64,000 bases of DNA from QHVT01 sp036389275 (GTDB lineage: Bacteria > Acidobacteriota > Thermoanaerobaculia > Gp7-AA8). Below the pieces are notes generated by a model. That model saw only the letters and a program-made list of their open reading frames with translations. It did not search any database and was not told where the DNA came from. This document shows positions 9,361-17,206 of this stretch, in pieces (position 1 is the first letter of the stretch; each line of letters begins with the position of its first letter). The stretch lies in the NCBI GenBank assembly GCA_036389275.1, contig DASVQE010000080.1, positions 1 through 64,000 of the forward strand. The letters are read 5' to 3'. Made by a program: the position numbers and the translations under genes.

Positions 9361-10635
9361 ATGAAGAAGCTCACCGCGATCATCACGGCCCTGATCGTCG
9401 CCGCGGCTTGCAGCAAGGAGCAGGCGACTCAAGTCAAGGAAAACGCACAGGACGCGGCCTCCAAGGTCGCAGAGAAGGTCGACGACGCGCTCGACGTAGC
9501 CGTGCCGATCGGCGACCGCGACGACCCGAAGGCGCGCGAGCAGCAACGCTTCGACGAGAACTGGCGGAAGGCCCGCGCGTTCCAGAACGTGAACTTCCCG
9601 AAGCCGGCCGCGCAGCCGGCGCCGCCGAAGGTGGAGGTGCAGTTCGCGCCGCCGAATGCGAAGGATTCGTTCAAGAACCTCACGCAGGACGCGATCAATC
9701 GCGCGCCGGTGGTCGTGCCGATCAAGGGCGACATGGCCGGACCGTCGGTGCTGAAGACGCAGGTGTATCTCGACCGCCTGCACTTCTCGGTCGGGCCGCT
9801 CGACGGACGCTGGGGCCGCAACTCGGCCATCGCACTCTGGTGGTATCAGCGCTCGCGCGGCATTGACGCGCCGGAGCCGGGCGCGGTCGATCAGCAGACC
9901 TTCCGCGTGCTCGCCGCGCAGGCCGGCGGCGCGCCGGCGCTCGTGCAGCACACGCTCACGGCCGACGACGTGAAGGGTCCGTTCGTCACGCTTCCCGACG
10001 ACGTGTATGAGAAGGAGAAGCTCGACTGCCTCTGCTACGAGTCGAAGAAGGAGAAGCTCGCGGAGCTCTTCCACACGACCGGAGAGTTTCTCGATCAACT
10101 GAATCCCGACGTCGATTTCTCCGCGCTCGAAGCCGGCCAGCAGCTCTGGGTGCCGAACGTGCGCGCTGCGATGACGCAGGATCAGATCGACATCGCCCGC
10201 GTGGTGGTGTCGATCGCCGGCAACACATTCAATGCGTTCGACGCGCAAGGGAATCTGATCTTCCACGCGCCGACGACGCTCGGCTCGAAGTACGACCCGT
10301 CACCGCAGGAAGCGACGAAGGTCGTGAAGGTCGTCCAGGACCCACACTTTCACTATCAGCCGACGCTCTTCCACGAAGTGCCCGACAGCGATCCGGAAGC
10401 GCAGCTCAGCCCCGGCCCGAACTCGCCGGTGGGCGTGGTCTGGATCGCCCTGGCCAAGCCGCACTTCGGCATCCACGGCACCTCCGACCCCGACTCGATC
10501 GGCTACGCCTCCTCGCACGGCTGCGTGCGACTGGCGAACTGGGACGCGCGCGAAGTCGCGCACCGCATCCAACCCGGCGTAGCAGTGGAGTTCGTGGATA
10601 CGAAGAAGGAGTCGGAGCAGACGGCGGAGAAGTAG
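9361..10635 (+). CDS. L,D-transpeptidase (YkuD) with peptidoglycan-binding domain, lipoprotein-like
   Basis: 424 residues. The N-terminus (LTAIITALIVAAACSK) looks like a lipoprotein signal with Cys near 19, though the lipobox is not ideal. A peptidoglycan-binding domain lies at about 135-200, a LysM-like stretch (FLDQLNPDVDFSALEAGQQLWVPN) near 240-275, and a YkuD catalytic domain at about 280-415 with the signature HGTSDPDSIGYASSHGCVRL; Cys388 is the predicted nucleophile. The family forms 3-3 peptidoglycan cross-links or attaches proteins to the wall in the periplasm. Start ATG 9361 is chosen because it begins the signal sequence. A palindromic repeat array follows the stop. Confidence 0.88.
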   Translation: MKKLTAIITALIVAAACSKEQATQVKENAQDAASKVAEKVDDALDVAVPIGDRDDPKAREQQRFDENWRKARAFQNVNFPKPAAQPAPPKVEVQFAPPNAKDSFKNLTQDAINRAPVVVPIKGDMAGPSVLKTQVYLDRLHFSVGPLDGRWGRNSAIALWWYQRSRGIDAPEPGAVDQQTFRVLAAQAGGAPALVQHTLTADDVKGPFVTLPDDVYEKEKLDCLCYESKKEKLAELFHTTGEFLDQLNPDVDFSALEAGQQLWVPNVRAAMTQDQIDIARVVVSIAGNTFNAFDAQGNLIFHAPTTLGSKYDPSPQEATKVVKVVQDPHFHYQPTLFHEVPDSDPEAQLSPGPNSPVGVVWIALAKPHFGIHGTSDPDSIGYASSHGCVRLANWDAREVAHRIQPGVAVEFVDTKKESEQTAEK

Positions 10636-10645
10636 GTTGGAAACA

Positions 10646-10732
10646 GTTCCTCGGTTCCTCGGTTCCTCGGTTCCTCGGGGGTAGTAACGATGACGTTCCC
10701 GAGGAACCGAGGAACCCGAGGAACCGAGGAAC
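10646..10732. repeat. Inverted array of tandem 8-mers (GTTCCTCG x4 / CGAGGAAC x4)
   Basis: Four perfect tandem copies of GTTCCTCG (10646-10677), a 22-base spacer, then four copies of the reverse complement CGAGGAAC (10700-10732, with one extra C between copies two and three). The two arms can form a stem of about 32 bp. It lies between convergent genes (L,D-transpeptidase and M16 peptidase), so a bidirectional terminator or a REP-like mobile hairpin are the likeliest readings. Confidence 0.85.
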
Positions 10733-10738
10733 CGCCTC

Positions 10739-12022
10739 TCACGCCACCGCCTCACTCAACGCCCGCGCCGTGATCCCCGGATCCTTCACGTTGCCGAGCA
10801 GCGTCAGCGACAGCGACTCGGGGTCGACGACGGTGCGGGCGATGGACTGGATGTCTTCGAGGGTGACGCGGTCGATGGCGGCGATGATCTCGTCGGGCGA
10901 GTATTGGCGGCCGAAGTAATACTCCTGGCGGGCGATGCCCGACATTCGGCTCACGGTCGATTCGAGCGAGAGCAGGATCGAGCCTTTGAGGTGCAGCTTC
11001 GCGGAGGAGAGCTCGTCGGGCGTGGCGCCTTCCAGCTTGATCTTGCGCATCTCGGCGAGCGTCAGCTCGAGCACGCGCCGCAGATTTTTCGGCATGCAGG
11101 CGGCGTAGACGGCTTCGTAGCCGCCGTGAAGGTAGCCGTTGTGATACGAGGCGATGCTGTAGACCAGACCTTCCTGTTCGCGGATGCGCTGGAAGAGACG
11201 TGAGGACATGCCGCCGCCGAGGATGGCGTTGAAGAGCGCGGCGGCATAGCGCTCCTCACCTTGCTGCGGATAGCCGCGCGAGCCGAGGCAGAGATGCACC
11301 TGTTCGAGCTCGCGCTTCTCGCGCAGGATCACGTGCTGCCGCGGCGTCGGCGCGTTCCACTCACGGCGGAACGGCTGGCGCGGCGCGGCCGGGAACTGCC
11401 GCTCGAGAAACGGCAGGAGCTGTTCCGGCCGGACGTTGCCGGACGCGGCGAAGATCACGTTCGACGGCTGAAACGTCTCCTCGTAATGCGCGACGATTTT
11501 CGCGCGCTCGAGCCGCGCGATGGTCTCCTCGGTGCCGAGGATCGGGCGGCCCAGCGGATGATCGGGCCAGAACGCGGTGACGAAGATCTCGTGCACCAGA
11601 TCGTCGGGCGTGTCCTCGACCATCTTGATCTCCTCGAGGATCACGCCGCGCTCCATCTCTACGTCTTCATCGCTGAAGCGCGGCATGGTGACGATCTCGC
11701 CGAGCAGCTCGAGCGCGGTCGGCACCTGCTCGTCGAGCACGTGGGCGTAGAAGGAGGTGTACTCCTTGCCCGTGAAGGCGTCGACGTCGCCGCCGAGGAT
11801 GTCGATCACCTGCGCGATCTCGGCCGTGTTCCGCTTCGCCGTCCCCTTGAACACCAGGTGCTCGAGAAAGTGCGACGCGCCGCCGTGCTCCTCCGCCTCG
11901 ACGGCCGAGCCGCTGCGGAGATAGAAGCCGAGGGCGACCGAGCGGACGTACGGCAGCGTCTCGACGAGCACGGTCAGCCCCGACGGCAACGTGGTTTTGA
12001 AGACGCTCGACTCCCGGCTCAT
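10739..12022 (-). CDS. M16-family zinc peptidase (processing-peptidase-like)
   Basis: 427-residue insulinase/mitochondrial-processing-peptidase-type protein. The inverted zinc motif HFLEH (residues 51-55) and the following GGDVDAFTGKEYTSFYAHV and EMERGVILEEIKM stretch define the active N-terminal half; GYPQQGEERYAAALFNAILGGGMSSRLFQRIRE in the second half is the family's C-terminal domain signature. No signal peptide, so probably cytoplasmic, as in the PqqL/YmxG-type single-chain group. The start ATG at 12022 (MSRESSVFKT) is followed at once by the beta-strand LPSGLTVLVE typical of the family. The 3' end faces the repeat array. Confidence 0.9.
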   Translation of the reverse strand: MSRESSVFKTTLPSGLTVLVETLPYVRSVALGFYLRSGSAVEAEEHGGASHFLEHLVFKGTAKRNTAEIAQVIDILGGDVDAFTGKEYTSFYAHVLDEQVPTALELLGEIVTMPRFSDEDVEMERGVILEEIKMVEDTPDDLVHEIFVTAFWPDHPLGRPILGTEETIARLERAKIVAHYEETFQPSNVIFAASGNVRPEQLLPFLERQFPAAPRQPFRREWNAPTPRQHVILREKRELEQVHLCLGSRGYPQQGEERYAAALFNAILGGGMSSRLFQRIREQEGLVYSIASYHNGYLHGGYEAVYAACMPKNLRRVLELTLAEMRKIKLEGATPDELSSAKLHLKGSILLSLESTVSRMSGIARQEYYFGRQYSPDEIIAAIDRVTLEDIQSIARTVVDPESLSLTLLGNVKDPGITARALSEAVA

Positions 12023-12094
12023 GCGCGGCGGATTGTACGCGGGACCGCTCGAGTTCGCGCGCCAATGCAGACGTCGGGTAGTTTCCATCATTAC

Positions 12095-12114
12095 GTCTAC
12101 ACGGAAGGGTAGAC
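12095..12114. promoter_or_regulatory. Short inverted repeat upstream of the Cys-rich secreted protein gene
   Basis: GTCTAC and GTAGAC form a 6-bp inverted repeat with an 8-base spacer, 32 bases before the ATG at 12146 and in the divergent region with the M16 gene. It could be an operator; the short length means chance is possible. Confidence 0.25.
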
Positions 12115-12145
12115 ATCCATTAGGGTGGCGCCCGGAGGTGAGACT

Positions 12146-13012
12146 ATGAATCGACGTCTTTCGATCCTCGTCCTGGCTCTGCTGTCCTTCGCGGCGCCGC
12201 TCTTCGCCGCACCCGGTCTCCTCTATCCGCTCGACCGCAAACTCGCCGACGGCGCGAGTCATCGGGTGGTCGTGAGCGTGCAACTCGACGGAAAGGTCCT
12301 GGCGCAGGAGATCTACGTCTTCACCCTCGCATCGCCGGCGGCGCTGCCGCTGCGGCTGCAGGGCGCCACGCGCGAGATCATCGAGTCGCTCGAGCGCGAG
12401 CATCCGCTGGCCATGCGCGTCGTCGTGACCATCGACGGCGCGGCGAAGGAGCTGACGTTGCCGCGGCTGCTGCAGCAGGACGCGCTGGCGCGGGCGCGCG
12501 GCCTCGCGCCCGTCGCCGAGTACGTGATCGAGCCGCGGCGCGGCAACGTTCCGCATGAGGCGCCGAAGGATCCGCCCAACGCCCCGATGCGCATCGTCAC
12601 GAACACCGAGTCGATGTGCCCCAACTCGAGCTACTGCATGGACGACTACTGGGATTGCAAGGGCGGCCACGGCGACAACGAGAACAACGAGTACTGCGAC
12701 TTCGAGCTGCAGCGCTGCCAGTTCGGCGAGCACGTCACCCGCAACGTGCGCACGAACAATCAGTACAGCCTCTTCGGCGCCGTTCCGGTCTGCGCGCACG
12801 ACGGCTTCTGGGAAGCCTTCAACGCCCACGTCTACCTCATGGGCTCGCACTCCTACACCGATCAGGTGTGGGACGACTGGTACTGCGGCGGATCGCTGGT
12901 CTCGTCGACGCTGGTGTCGTCGACCAACGGCTCGGAGACCTGCTGGTACAAGACCGAGGAGACGTGCGGCATGGGCGGCGAAGACATCAGCGGCGAGTGC
13001 ACGTTCCCGTAG
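12146..13012 (+). CDS. Secreted Cys-rich protein of unknown function
   Basis: 288 residues. Signal peptide LSILVLALLSFAAPLFAAP at the N-terminus; a beta-rich N-terminal half (SHRVVVSVQLDGKVLAQEIYVF) and a Cys-rich C-terminal half with at least ten Cys (for example CPNSSYCMDDYWDCKG) that suggests disulphide bonding outside the cytoplasm. The ATG at 12146 is preceded by GGAGGTGA, a strong ribosome site, and is preferred over the GTG at 12125. I do not recognise a family. It converges directly on the last pseudopilin gene (adjacent stop positions), and a functional link to that secretion cluster is only speculation. Confidence 0.75.
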   Translation: MNRRLSILVLALLSFAAPLFAAPGLLYPLDRKLADGASHRVVVSVQLDGKVLAQEIYVFTLASPAALPLRLQGATREIIESLEREHPLAMRVVVTIDGAAKELTLPRLLQQDALARARGLAPVAEYVIEPRRGNVPHEAPKDPPNAPMRIVTNTESMCPNSSYCMDDYWDCKGGHGDNENNEYCDFELQRCQFGEHVTRNVRTNNQYSLFGAVPVCAHDGFWEAFNAHVYLMGSHSYTDQVWDDWYCGGSLVSSTLVSSTNGSETCWYKTEETCGMGGEDISGECTFP

Positions 13013-13603
13013 TTACGGCTTCTGCATCGCCAGTTGGCGCAGGGCGAGCTCCGACTCGAGGTCCTGGACGGTGTAGACCCACTCCTCGTAGTTCTCGGCG
13101 CCGTTCAGGGTGACGTAGCTCTTGCCTTTGAACTTCGGGCGGACGCCGACGAACGGGCCGGTGTAGTCGGGCGGCGAGAGCTCCGGAATGAGCTTGCTCG
13201 GCGGCATGACCTGCGGCGGCTGGTTGGGCGGCGGCGGCGGCTGGTTGGCCGTCGCCGCCGCGACCGCGGTCGGCGGCACGAGGATCCAGTCGTCTTCCTT
13301 GCCGGTCAGCGGGCAAGGCCACTTGCCGGTGCCGCGCAGCAGGCGAGGCTGACGCGCGTCCTGCAACTGCTGGAGCGAGGTCGGCATGGCCTGATTCTTC
13401 ACGCGCCAGGCGCGGATGCCGCGCGCGTACTGCTTCATCAGGAAGATGGTCTGGCGGTCGCGGTCGCGCTTGAGCACGATCGACCACTGCTCCGGCACCG
13501 TGTAGGCGATGACGATGCTGATCACCGTCAGGATGACGATCAGCGCGGCGAGGGTGAAGCCTTCCTGACCGCGCCGCTCAGAGGTCGGTGTACGCGATTC
13601 CAT
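13013..13603 (-). CDS. Pseudopilin-like protein lacking Glu5
   Basis: 196 residues with a type IV prepilin leader: RRGQEG then FTLAALIVILTVISIVIAY. The cleavage Gly is present but position +5 of the mature chain is Ala rather than the usual Glu, a feature of GspK-type tip minor pseudopilins. A polar C-terminal half carries a Pro-rich loop (QPPPPPNQPPQ) and KWPCPLTGKEDDW. It is the last gene of the secretion/pilus operon and overlaps the end of the preceding pseudopilin gene by 26 bases. Likely role: minor pseudopilin of the T2SS/T4P-like machine. Confidence 0.75.
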   Translation of the reverse strand: MESRTPTSERRGQEGFTLAALIVILTVISIVIAYTVPEQWSIVLKRDRDRQTIFLMKQYARGIRAWRVKNQAMPTSLQQLQDARQPRLLRGTGKWPCPLTGKEDDWILVPPTAVAAATANQPPPPPNQPPQVMPPSKLIPELSPPDYTGPFVGVRPKFKGKSYVTLNGAENYEEWVYTVQDLESELALRQLAMQKP

Positions 13604-14036
13604 CGAGCGTCTTTCCCGGCGACTTGCTCTTGACGTCGATCACGCCCGGCTGCAGCAGCGCGTTCGGATCGGGATCGGAGCTCATGCCGTTCTCGAGGCT
13701 CAGCGGATCTTCCATCACCGCTTCCCAGTCGGGCTGCCCGCTGATCGGATCGGCCGGGATCTTCCGGATGTAATTCGGCACGAGCTCGTTGAGGTCCGTC
13801 GGATAGTGCTGCTTGTCGGCGTAGAAGTTGTCGATGGCCTTGCGCATCTGAAAGAGGTTGTCCTTCAGCGCCGCCTCGCGCGCCTTCCGCTGCGCGAACT
13901 TCACGTTCACCACCGCAACGGCCGCGAGGATGCCGATGATGGTGACGACGACGATCAGCTCGATGAGAGAAAAGCCACGCTGAGACGAACGATGAACGAT
14001 GAACGATGAACGATGAACACGTTCGTGGTGCGACAC
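13578..14036 (-). CDS. gspG: Major pseudopilin-like protein (GspG-type)
   Basis: About 152 residues. Prepilin motif QRG then FSLIELIVVVTIIGILAAVAVVN, with Glu5 present; GspG features include the stretch KAIDNFYADKQHYPTDLNELVPNYIRKIPADPISGQPDW, typical of the major pseudopilin that builds the T2SS pseudopilus. The leader is read through an AACGATG-repeat array, giving an odd HRSSFIVHRSS peptide; the GTG at 14036 is my preferred start, and ATG at 14096 would add 20 more repeat-derived residues. It sits between two other pseudopilin genes in the operon. Confidence 0.8.
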   Translation of the reverse strand: MSHHERVHRSSFIVHRSSQRGFSLIELIVVVTIIGILAAVAVVNVKFAQRKAREAALKDNLFQMRKAIDNFYADKQHYPTDLNELVPNYIRKIPADPISGQPDWEAVMEDPLSLENGMSSDPDPNALLQPGVIDVKSKSPGKTLDGIAYTDL

Positions 14037-14083
14037 CGTCGGCTCGCCTTCGTTCATCGTTCCGCGTTCATCGTTCATCGTTC
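13988..14083. repeat. Inverted array of tandem 7-mers (AACGATG / CATCGTT)
   Basis: Four tandem AACGATG units (13988-14015, plus a partial fifth) face three CATCGTT units (14055-14061, 14069-14075, 14076-14082) across about 36 bases. It overlaps the start region of the GspG-type gene and ends seven bases before the stop of the preceding pseudopilin gene. The design (short tandem units in opposed arms) matches the 10646-10732 element although the unit sequence differs. Confidence 0.8.
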
Positions 14084-14089
14084 TGTCCA

Positions 14090-14584
14090 TCACCATTCGT
14101 TGTAATGCGTCTTGCCGTCGAGTGCCAGCGCCTTCGAGGAGCTGTGCACCTCGTAGACGTTCGCTTTGTTCGACGAGGTCGTGTCGGGATCGTCGGTGGT
14201 CGAGAGCGTGATCCAGTCGTTGCGGCCGGTCATCGGGTCGATGAGGTCGCGCTCGCGGATCACGTGTACGGTCTTGCTGTCGGCGGTCTTCACGCCCTTG
14301 AGCAGCTCGTCGAGGTCCTTCGGATAGCCGTCGGAGCCGAGCGCCTGCATCTGCGCCGGAGCGTTCCCGCCGGGCGCAGGCATCGTCATCAGATCGTGGT
14401 AGCGATCGATGGCGTCGGTGATCTTGCGCAAACGATCGCGCAGCTCGATCTCCTTCTGCCGGCGGAAGCCGAAGCGCGCCACCGGCATGGCCACCGCGGC
14501 CAGGATGCCGATGATGGCGACGACGGTCACGAGCTCCGCGATCGTGAAGCCGCCGCTGCGCTTTCGGGAAGAGAGCCGGGTCAT
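14090..14584 (-). CDS. Pseudopilin with SGG|FTIAEL leader
   Basis: About 164 residues. Prepilin leader RKRSGG then FTIAELVTVVAIIGILAAVAMPV with Glu5; the following helix FRRQKEIELRDRLRKITDAIDRYHDL and the region YPKDLDELLKGVK resemble GspG/GspI-type minor pseudopilins. It ends in DGKTHYNEW. A close paralogue occurs at 53231-53701, beside the RHS genes, with the same ending. The start is ATG at 14584; a GTG two codons earlier overlaps the secretin stop. Part of the 13-23.5 kb operon. Confidence 0.8.
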   Translation of the reverse strand: MTRLSSRKRSGGFTIAELVTVVAIIGILAAVAMPVARFGFRRQKEIELRDRLRKITDAIDRYHDLMTMPAPGGNAPAQMQALGSDGYPKDLDELLKGVKTADSKTVHVIRERDLIDPMTGRNDWITLSTTDDPDTTSSNKANVYEVHSSSKALALDGKTHYNEW

Positions 14585-14586
14585 GA

Positions 14587-17145
14587 TCACTGCACTCGTG
14601 CGCGTCCGCCGGCCACTGCCGCGACGATGCTCTGTCCGCCGCGCGCGCGGAAGTCGGGATTCTCCAGCACCAGGAACGTCTCGCCGGCCAGTCCGCCGTG
14701 CACGCGGATGGTCAGCACCTGTCCGCCGCCGACGAAGCGCAGCGGCTCGCCTTTCTTCGCCGAGGTGACGCGGATCGTGCCGGCGTTGCGGTCGACCGCG
14801 ATCACCGGCGGCAGATTCGGATCGAAGTCGATAGCCGCGCCCGCGGCGACATCGGTCACGTCCATCGAGCGCGGGTCGTAGTGCAGCAGCAGCTCGTTCG
14901 CGGTGAGGCCGTCGAGATCCATCCCGATCACGCTCCAGAGCTTCGTCTCGCCGGGGCCGAGGCTGATCGTCGCCGGCTGCGGGCCGATGCGCGGCGCGAG
15001 GCGCAGCGCGGCCGTGTCCGGCTCGTTCGCCGCGGCCACCGACATCGCCGCGATGCGGCCGGTGGCGTCGCTCGCGGGCGTCGACTTCGAAGCCTGCGGC
15101 GTCGGCGGCACCGGATTCTGCGTCGGCGGCGGCGGCTGGCGGCGGAACGGATCGTTCGGCGCGGTGCCCTGCGTCGGAGGCGGCGGCGCCGGCTCGTCCT
15201 CGTCCGGCGCGCCGGCGTCCTGGTCGTTCTCCTGGATGTAATTGCCCGGCTCACCATCCGTCGAGAGCTGCAGCGGGCGGCCGCTCGCGCCGCGCGGCAC
15301 GAACGGATCGGCGCCGATCTGCGACTCGATGCGCGGCGAGACGCCGCGGAAGGTGAGGTTGTTGCCGGTGCCGACCCACATCGGCGCCACATCCTCTTCC
15401 GTGATGTCCGGAATGCGGATGATGTGCGGCGTCATGGTCAACACAAGGTCGGTGCGCGTCTCTTCGTTGCGCTCCTTCGAGAAGAGGCGGCCGATGATCG
15501 GAATCTCGCCGAGGATCGGCGTCTTCTCGACGCCCTTCACCTTGTTCGACTGAATCAGGCCCGCGAGGAAATTCGTCTCGCCGTCTTTGAGGCGGATGGT
15601 CGACTCGATCGTGCGCGTGGCGAACGTCGGCTGCGACTGCCCGGCGAACGTCACCGGGTTGCCCTGGTTCGACACTTCGACCGTCAGCTTGAGCGTGACC
15701 TCGCGGTTGTGGTGCACGCGCGGCTCCATCGCCACCTTGATGCCGACGTCCTGATACTGGAAGGAGGTGTAGGGCGTGTAGAGGTTGTTCGGGTTGGTGG
15801 TCGTGCCGGGGTTCACGCCGGCGACGGTCGTCACCGGCACCGGGATTCGCTGGCCGATGTGCAGCGTGGCCTTCTCACCCTCGGAGATGCGCAGCTCGGG
15901 ATTGGCGAGCAGTTCGCTGTTGCCCAAGGTCTTGAGCAGCGAGTAGGTGGCCGCGGGAACCGAGAAGCTCAAGCCGTTGCGCAGCGCGTTCACGTCGCCG
16001 AGGCTGTTGGCGATGTCGGAGAGCGTGCCGCCGGTGAACGGCACGACCTTGTTGTCGATCACGATCGGCTTGCCGTAGTTCGGGCTGGACGGATTGCTGT
16101 CGAGCGTGAGCGGCGTGACCGTGCCGCCGCTGACGCCGGTGATGGCCACGCCGACGTCGCGGATGCGCGAGAGATCGAGCTGCACGAGCTCCACCGCCAC
16201 GACCACTTCCGCCTTCGCCTTGTCGTTCGCCTCGATGATCTTCTCGGCGATGCGCACCTTGTCGGCGGTGTCGCGGATGGTGATGGCGTTGAGCGCTTTC
16301 AGCGGGAAGACGTTGCGCGCCTCGATCATCGTGCGCACGACGTTGGTGACCTGCTCGGCGTCGCCGTTCGACAGGTAGAACGTGCGGATGACCAGATCCT
16401 CGTAGTCGCGGCGCGCCTGCGGGTTGTCGGGAACGACGATGATGGTGCGCTCGTCGAGCACTTTGTAGAAGTGATTGGCGGCCTGCATCACGCGCTCGAG
16501 CGCCTGCTGCGCGGTGACGTCGCGCAACTCGATGGAGATGCGGTCGTCCTTGACGGCCTGGTCGAACAGGATGTTGATGCCGAAGGCGTTGCCGAGGGCG
16601 CGGTAGATGTCCTTGACCGGCGTCTCGCGCGCGAACGTGAGCGAGATCGGCTCGTTCGAGGTCGGGTTGAGCTGCGGCGGCTGCGCCTTGGTGATCGACG
16701 AGCGCGCGCGGCGCTTCACTTCATCGACGGAGGTCTGCTCGGCGGCGGCGCGCTGGATGTCGTTGATCAGGCCGACCACTTTCGAGAGCTCGACCGCCGC
16801 GTACTGGTTGCTCGAGTCGAGACGCACGGTGAGCTGCAGCTCCGACATGGCCAGTTGCGCGAGGCGGAGCTGGTCGTTGCCGGTGGCCTCGTTCGCGGCG
16901 GCGCGCAGCGTCTTGCCTTTCTCGAAGTGCGCGCGCGAAGCCTCGCGGCGGGCGCGGTCGAGCGCGACCTTGTACTCCCGGTTGTTCGGGTCGATCTCCA
17001 GCGCCTTCTCGTACTGCGTCACGGCGACGTCCCAGTTCTTGTCCGTCTCCGCCGCGCGCGCTTTCTGGTAGGCGCTGTAGCTCGCGCACGAGAGTGTGAC
17101 GAGCGAGATCAATACGGCCGCGGTGATTGCCTTCAGTCGATTCAT
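14587..17145 (-). CDS. gspD: Secretin (GspD/PilQ-type) with N-terminal TPR and C-terminal cohesin-like domain
   Basis: 852 residues. The outer-membrane gated channel of the secretion/pilus machine. Seen in order: a lipoprotein-like signal with Cys20; TPR-type helices (about 20-150, WDVAVTQYEKALEIDPNN); N0/STN domain (about 165-240, VKDIYRALGNAFGINILFD); N1-type domain (about 250-310); secretin core (about 330-600, with LLANPELRISEGEKATLHIGQRIPV and EIPIIGRLFSKERNEETRTDLVLTMTPHI); a Pro-rich linker; and a C-terminal cohesin-like domain (about 720-850, MDLDGLTANELLLHYDPRSMDV). The cohesin-like tail is a variation seen in several Acidobacteriota/delta-type secretins and could bind partner proteins. 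Upstream is the PilP-like gene, downstream the pseudopilins. Confidence 0.9.
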   Translation of the reverse strand: MNRLKAITAAVLISLVTLSCASYSAYQKARAAETDKNWDVAVTQYEKALEIDPNNREYKVALDRARREASRAHFEKGKTLRAAANEATGNDQLRLAQLAMSELQLTVRLDSSNQYAAVELSKVVGLINDIQRAAAEQTSVDEVKRRARSSITKAQPPQLNPTSNEPISLTFARETPVKDIYRALGNAFGINILFDQAVKDDRISIELRDVTAQQALERVMQAANHFYKVLDERTIIVVPDNPQARRDYEDLVIRTFYLSNGDAEQVTNVVRTMIEARNVFPLKALNAITIRDTADKVRIAEKIIEANDKAKAEVVVAVELVQLDLSRIRDVGVAITGVSGGTVTPLTLDSNPSSPNYGKPIVIDNKVVPFTGGTLSDIANSLGDVNALRNGLSFSVPAATYSLLKTLGNSELLANPELRISEGEKATLHIGQRIPVPVTTVAGVNPGTTTNPNNLYTPYTSFQYQDVGIKVAMEPRVHHNREVTLKLTVEVSNQGNPVTFAGQSQPTFATRTIESTIRLKDGETNFLAGLIQSNKVKGVEKTPILGEIPIIGRLFSKERNEETRTDLVLTMTPHIIRIPDITEEDVAPMWVGTGNNLTFRGVSPRIESQIGADPFVPRGASGRPLQLSTDGEPGNYIQENDQDAGAPDEDEPAPPPPTQGTAPNDPFRRQPPPPTQNPVPPTPQASKSTPASDATGRIAAMSVAAANEPDTAALRLAPRIGPQPATISLGPGETKLWSVIGMDLDGLTANELLLHYDPRSMDVTDVAAGAAIDFDPNLPPVIAVDRNAGTIRVTSAKKGEPLRFVGGGQVLTIRVHGGLAGETFLVLENPDFRARGGQSIVAAVAGGRARVQ

Positions 17146-17206
17146 GTCTTTGGTCCTGATGCTGCTTTGTGGCGTCGTACTCTGTGACGCCGCTGGCGGC
17201 GAATGG

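Noticed and set aside
10646..10732. CRISPR array
   Set aside because: The 8-mers are contiguous and without unique spacers, and the second half is inverted, so it is not a CRISPR.
14698..17187. 829-residue plus-strand open frame
   Set aside because: It runs antisense to the secretin gene and shows no family signature; a shadow frame.
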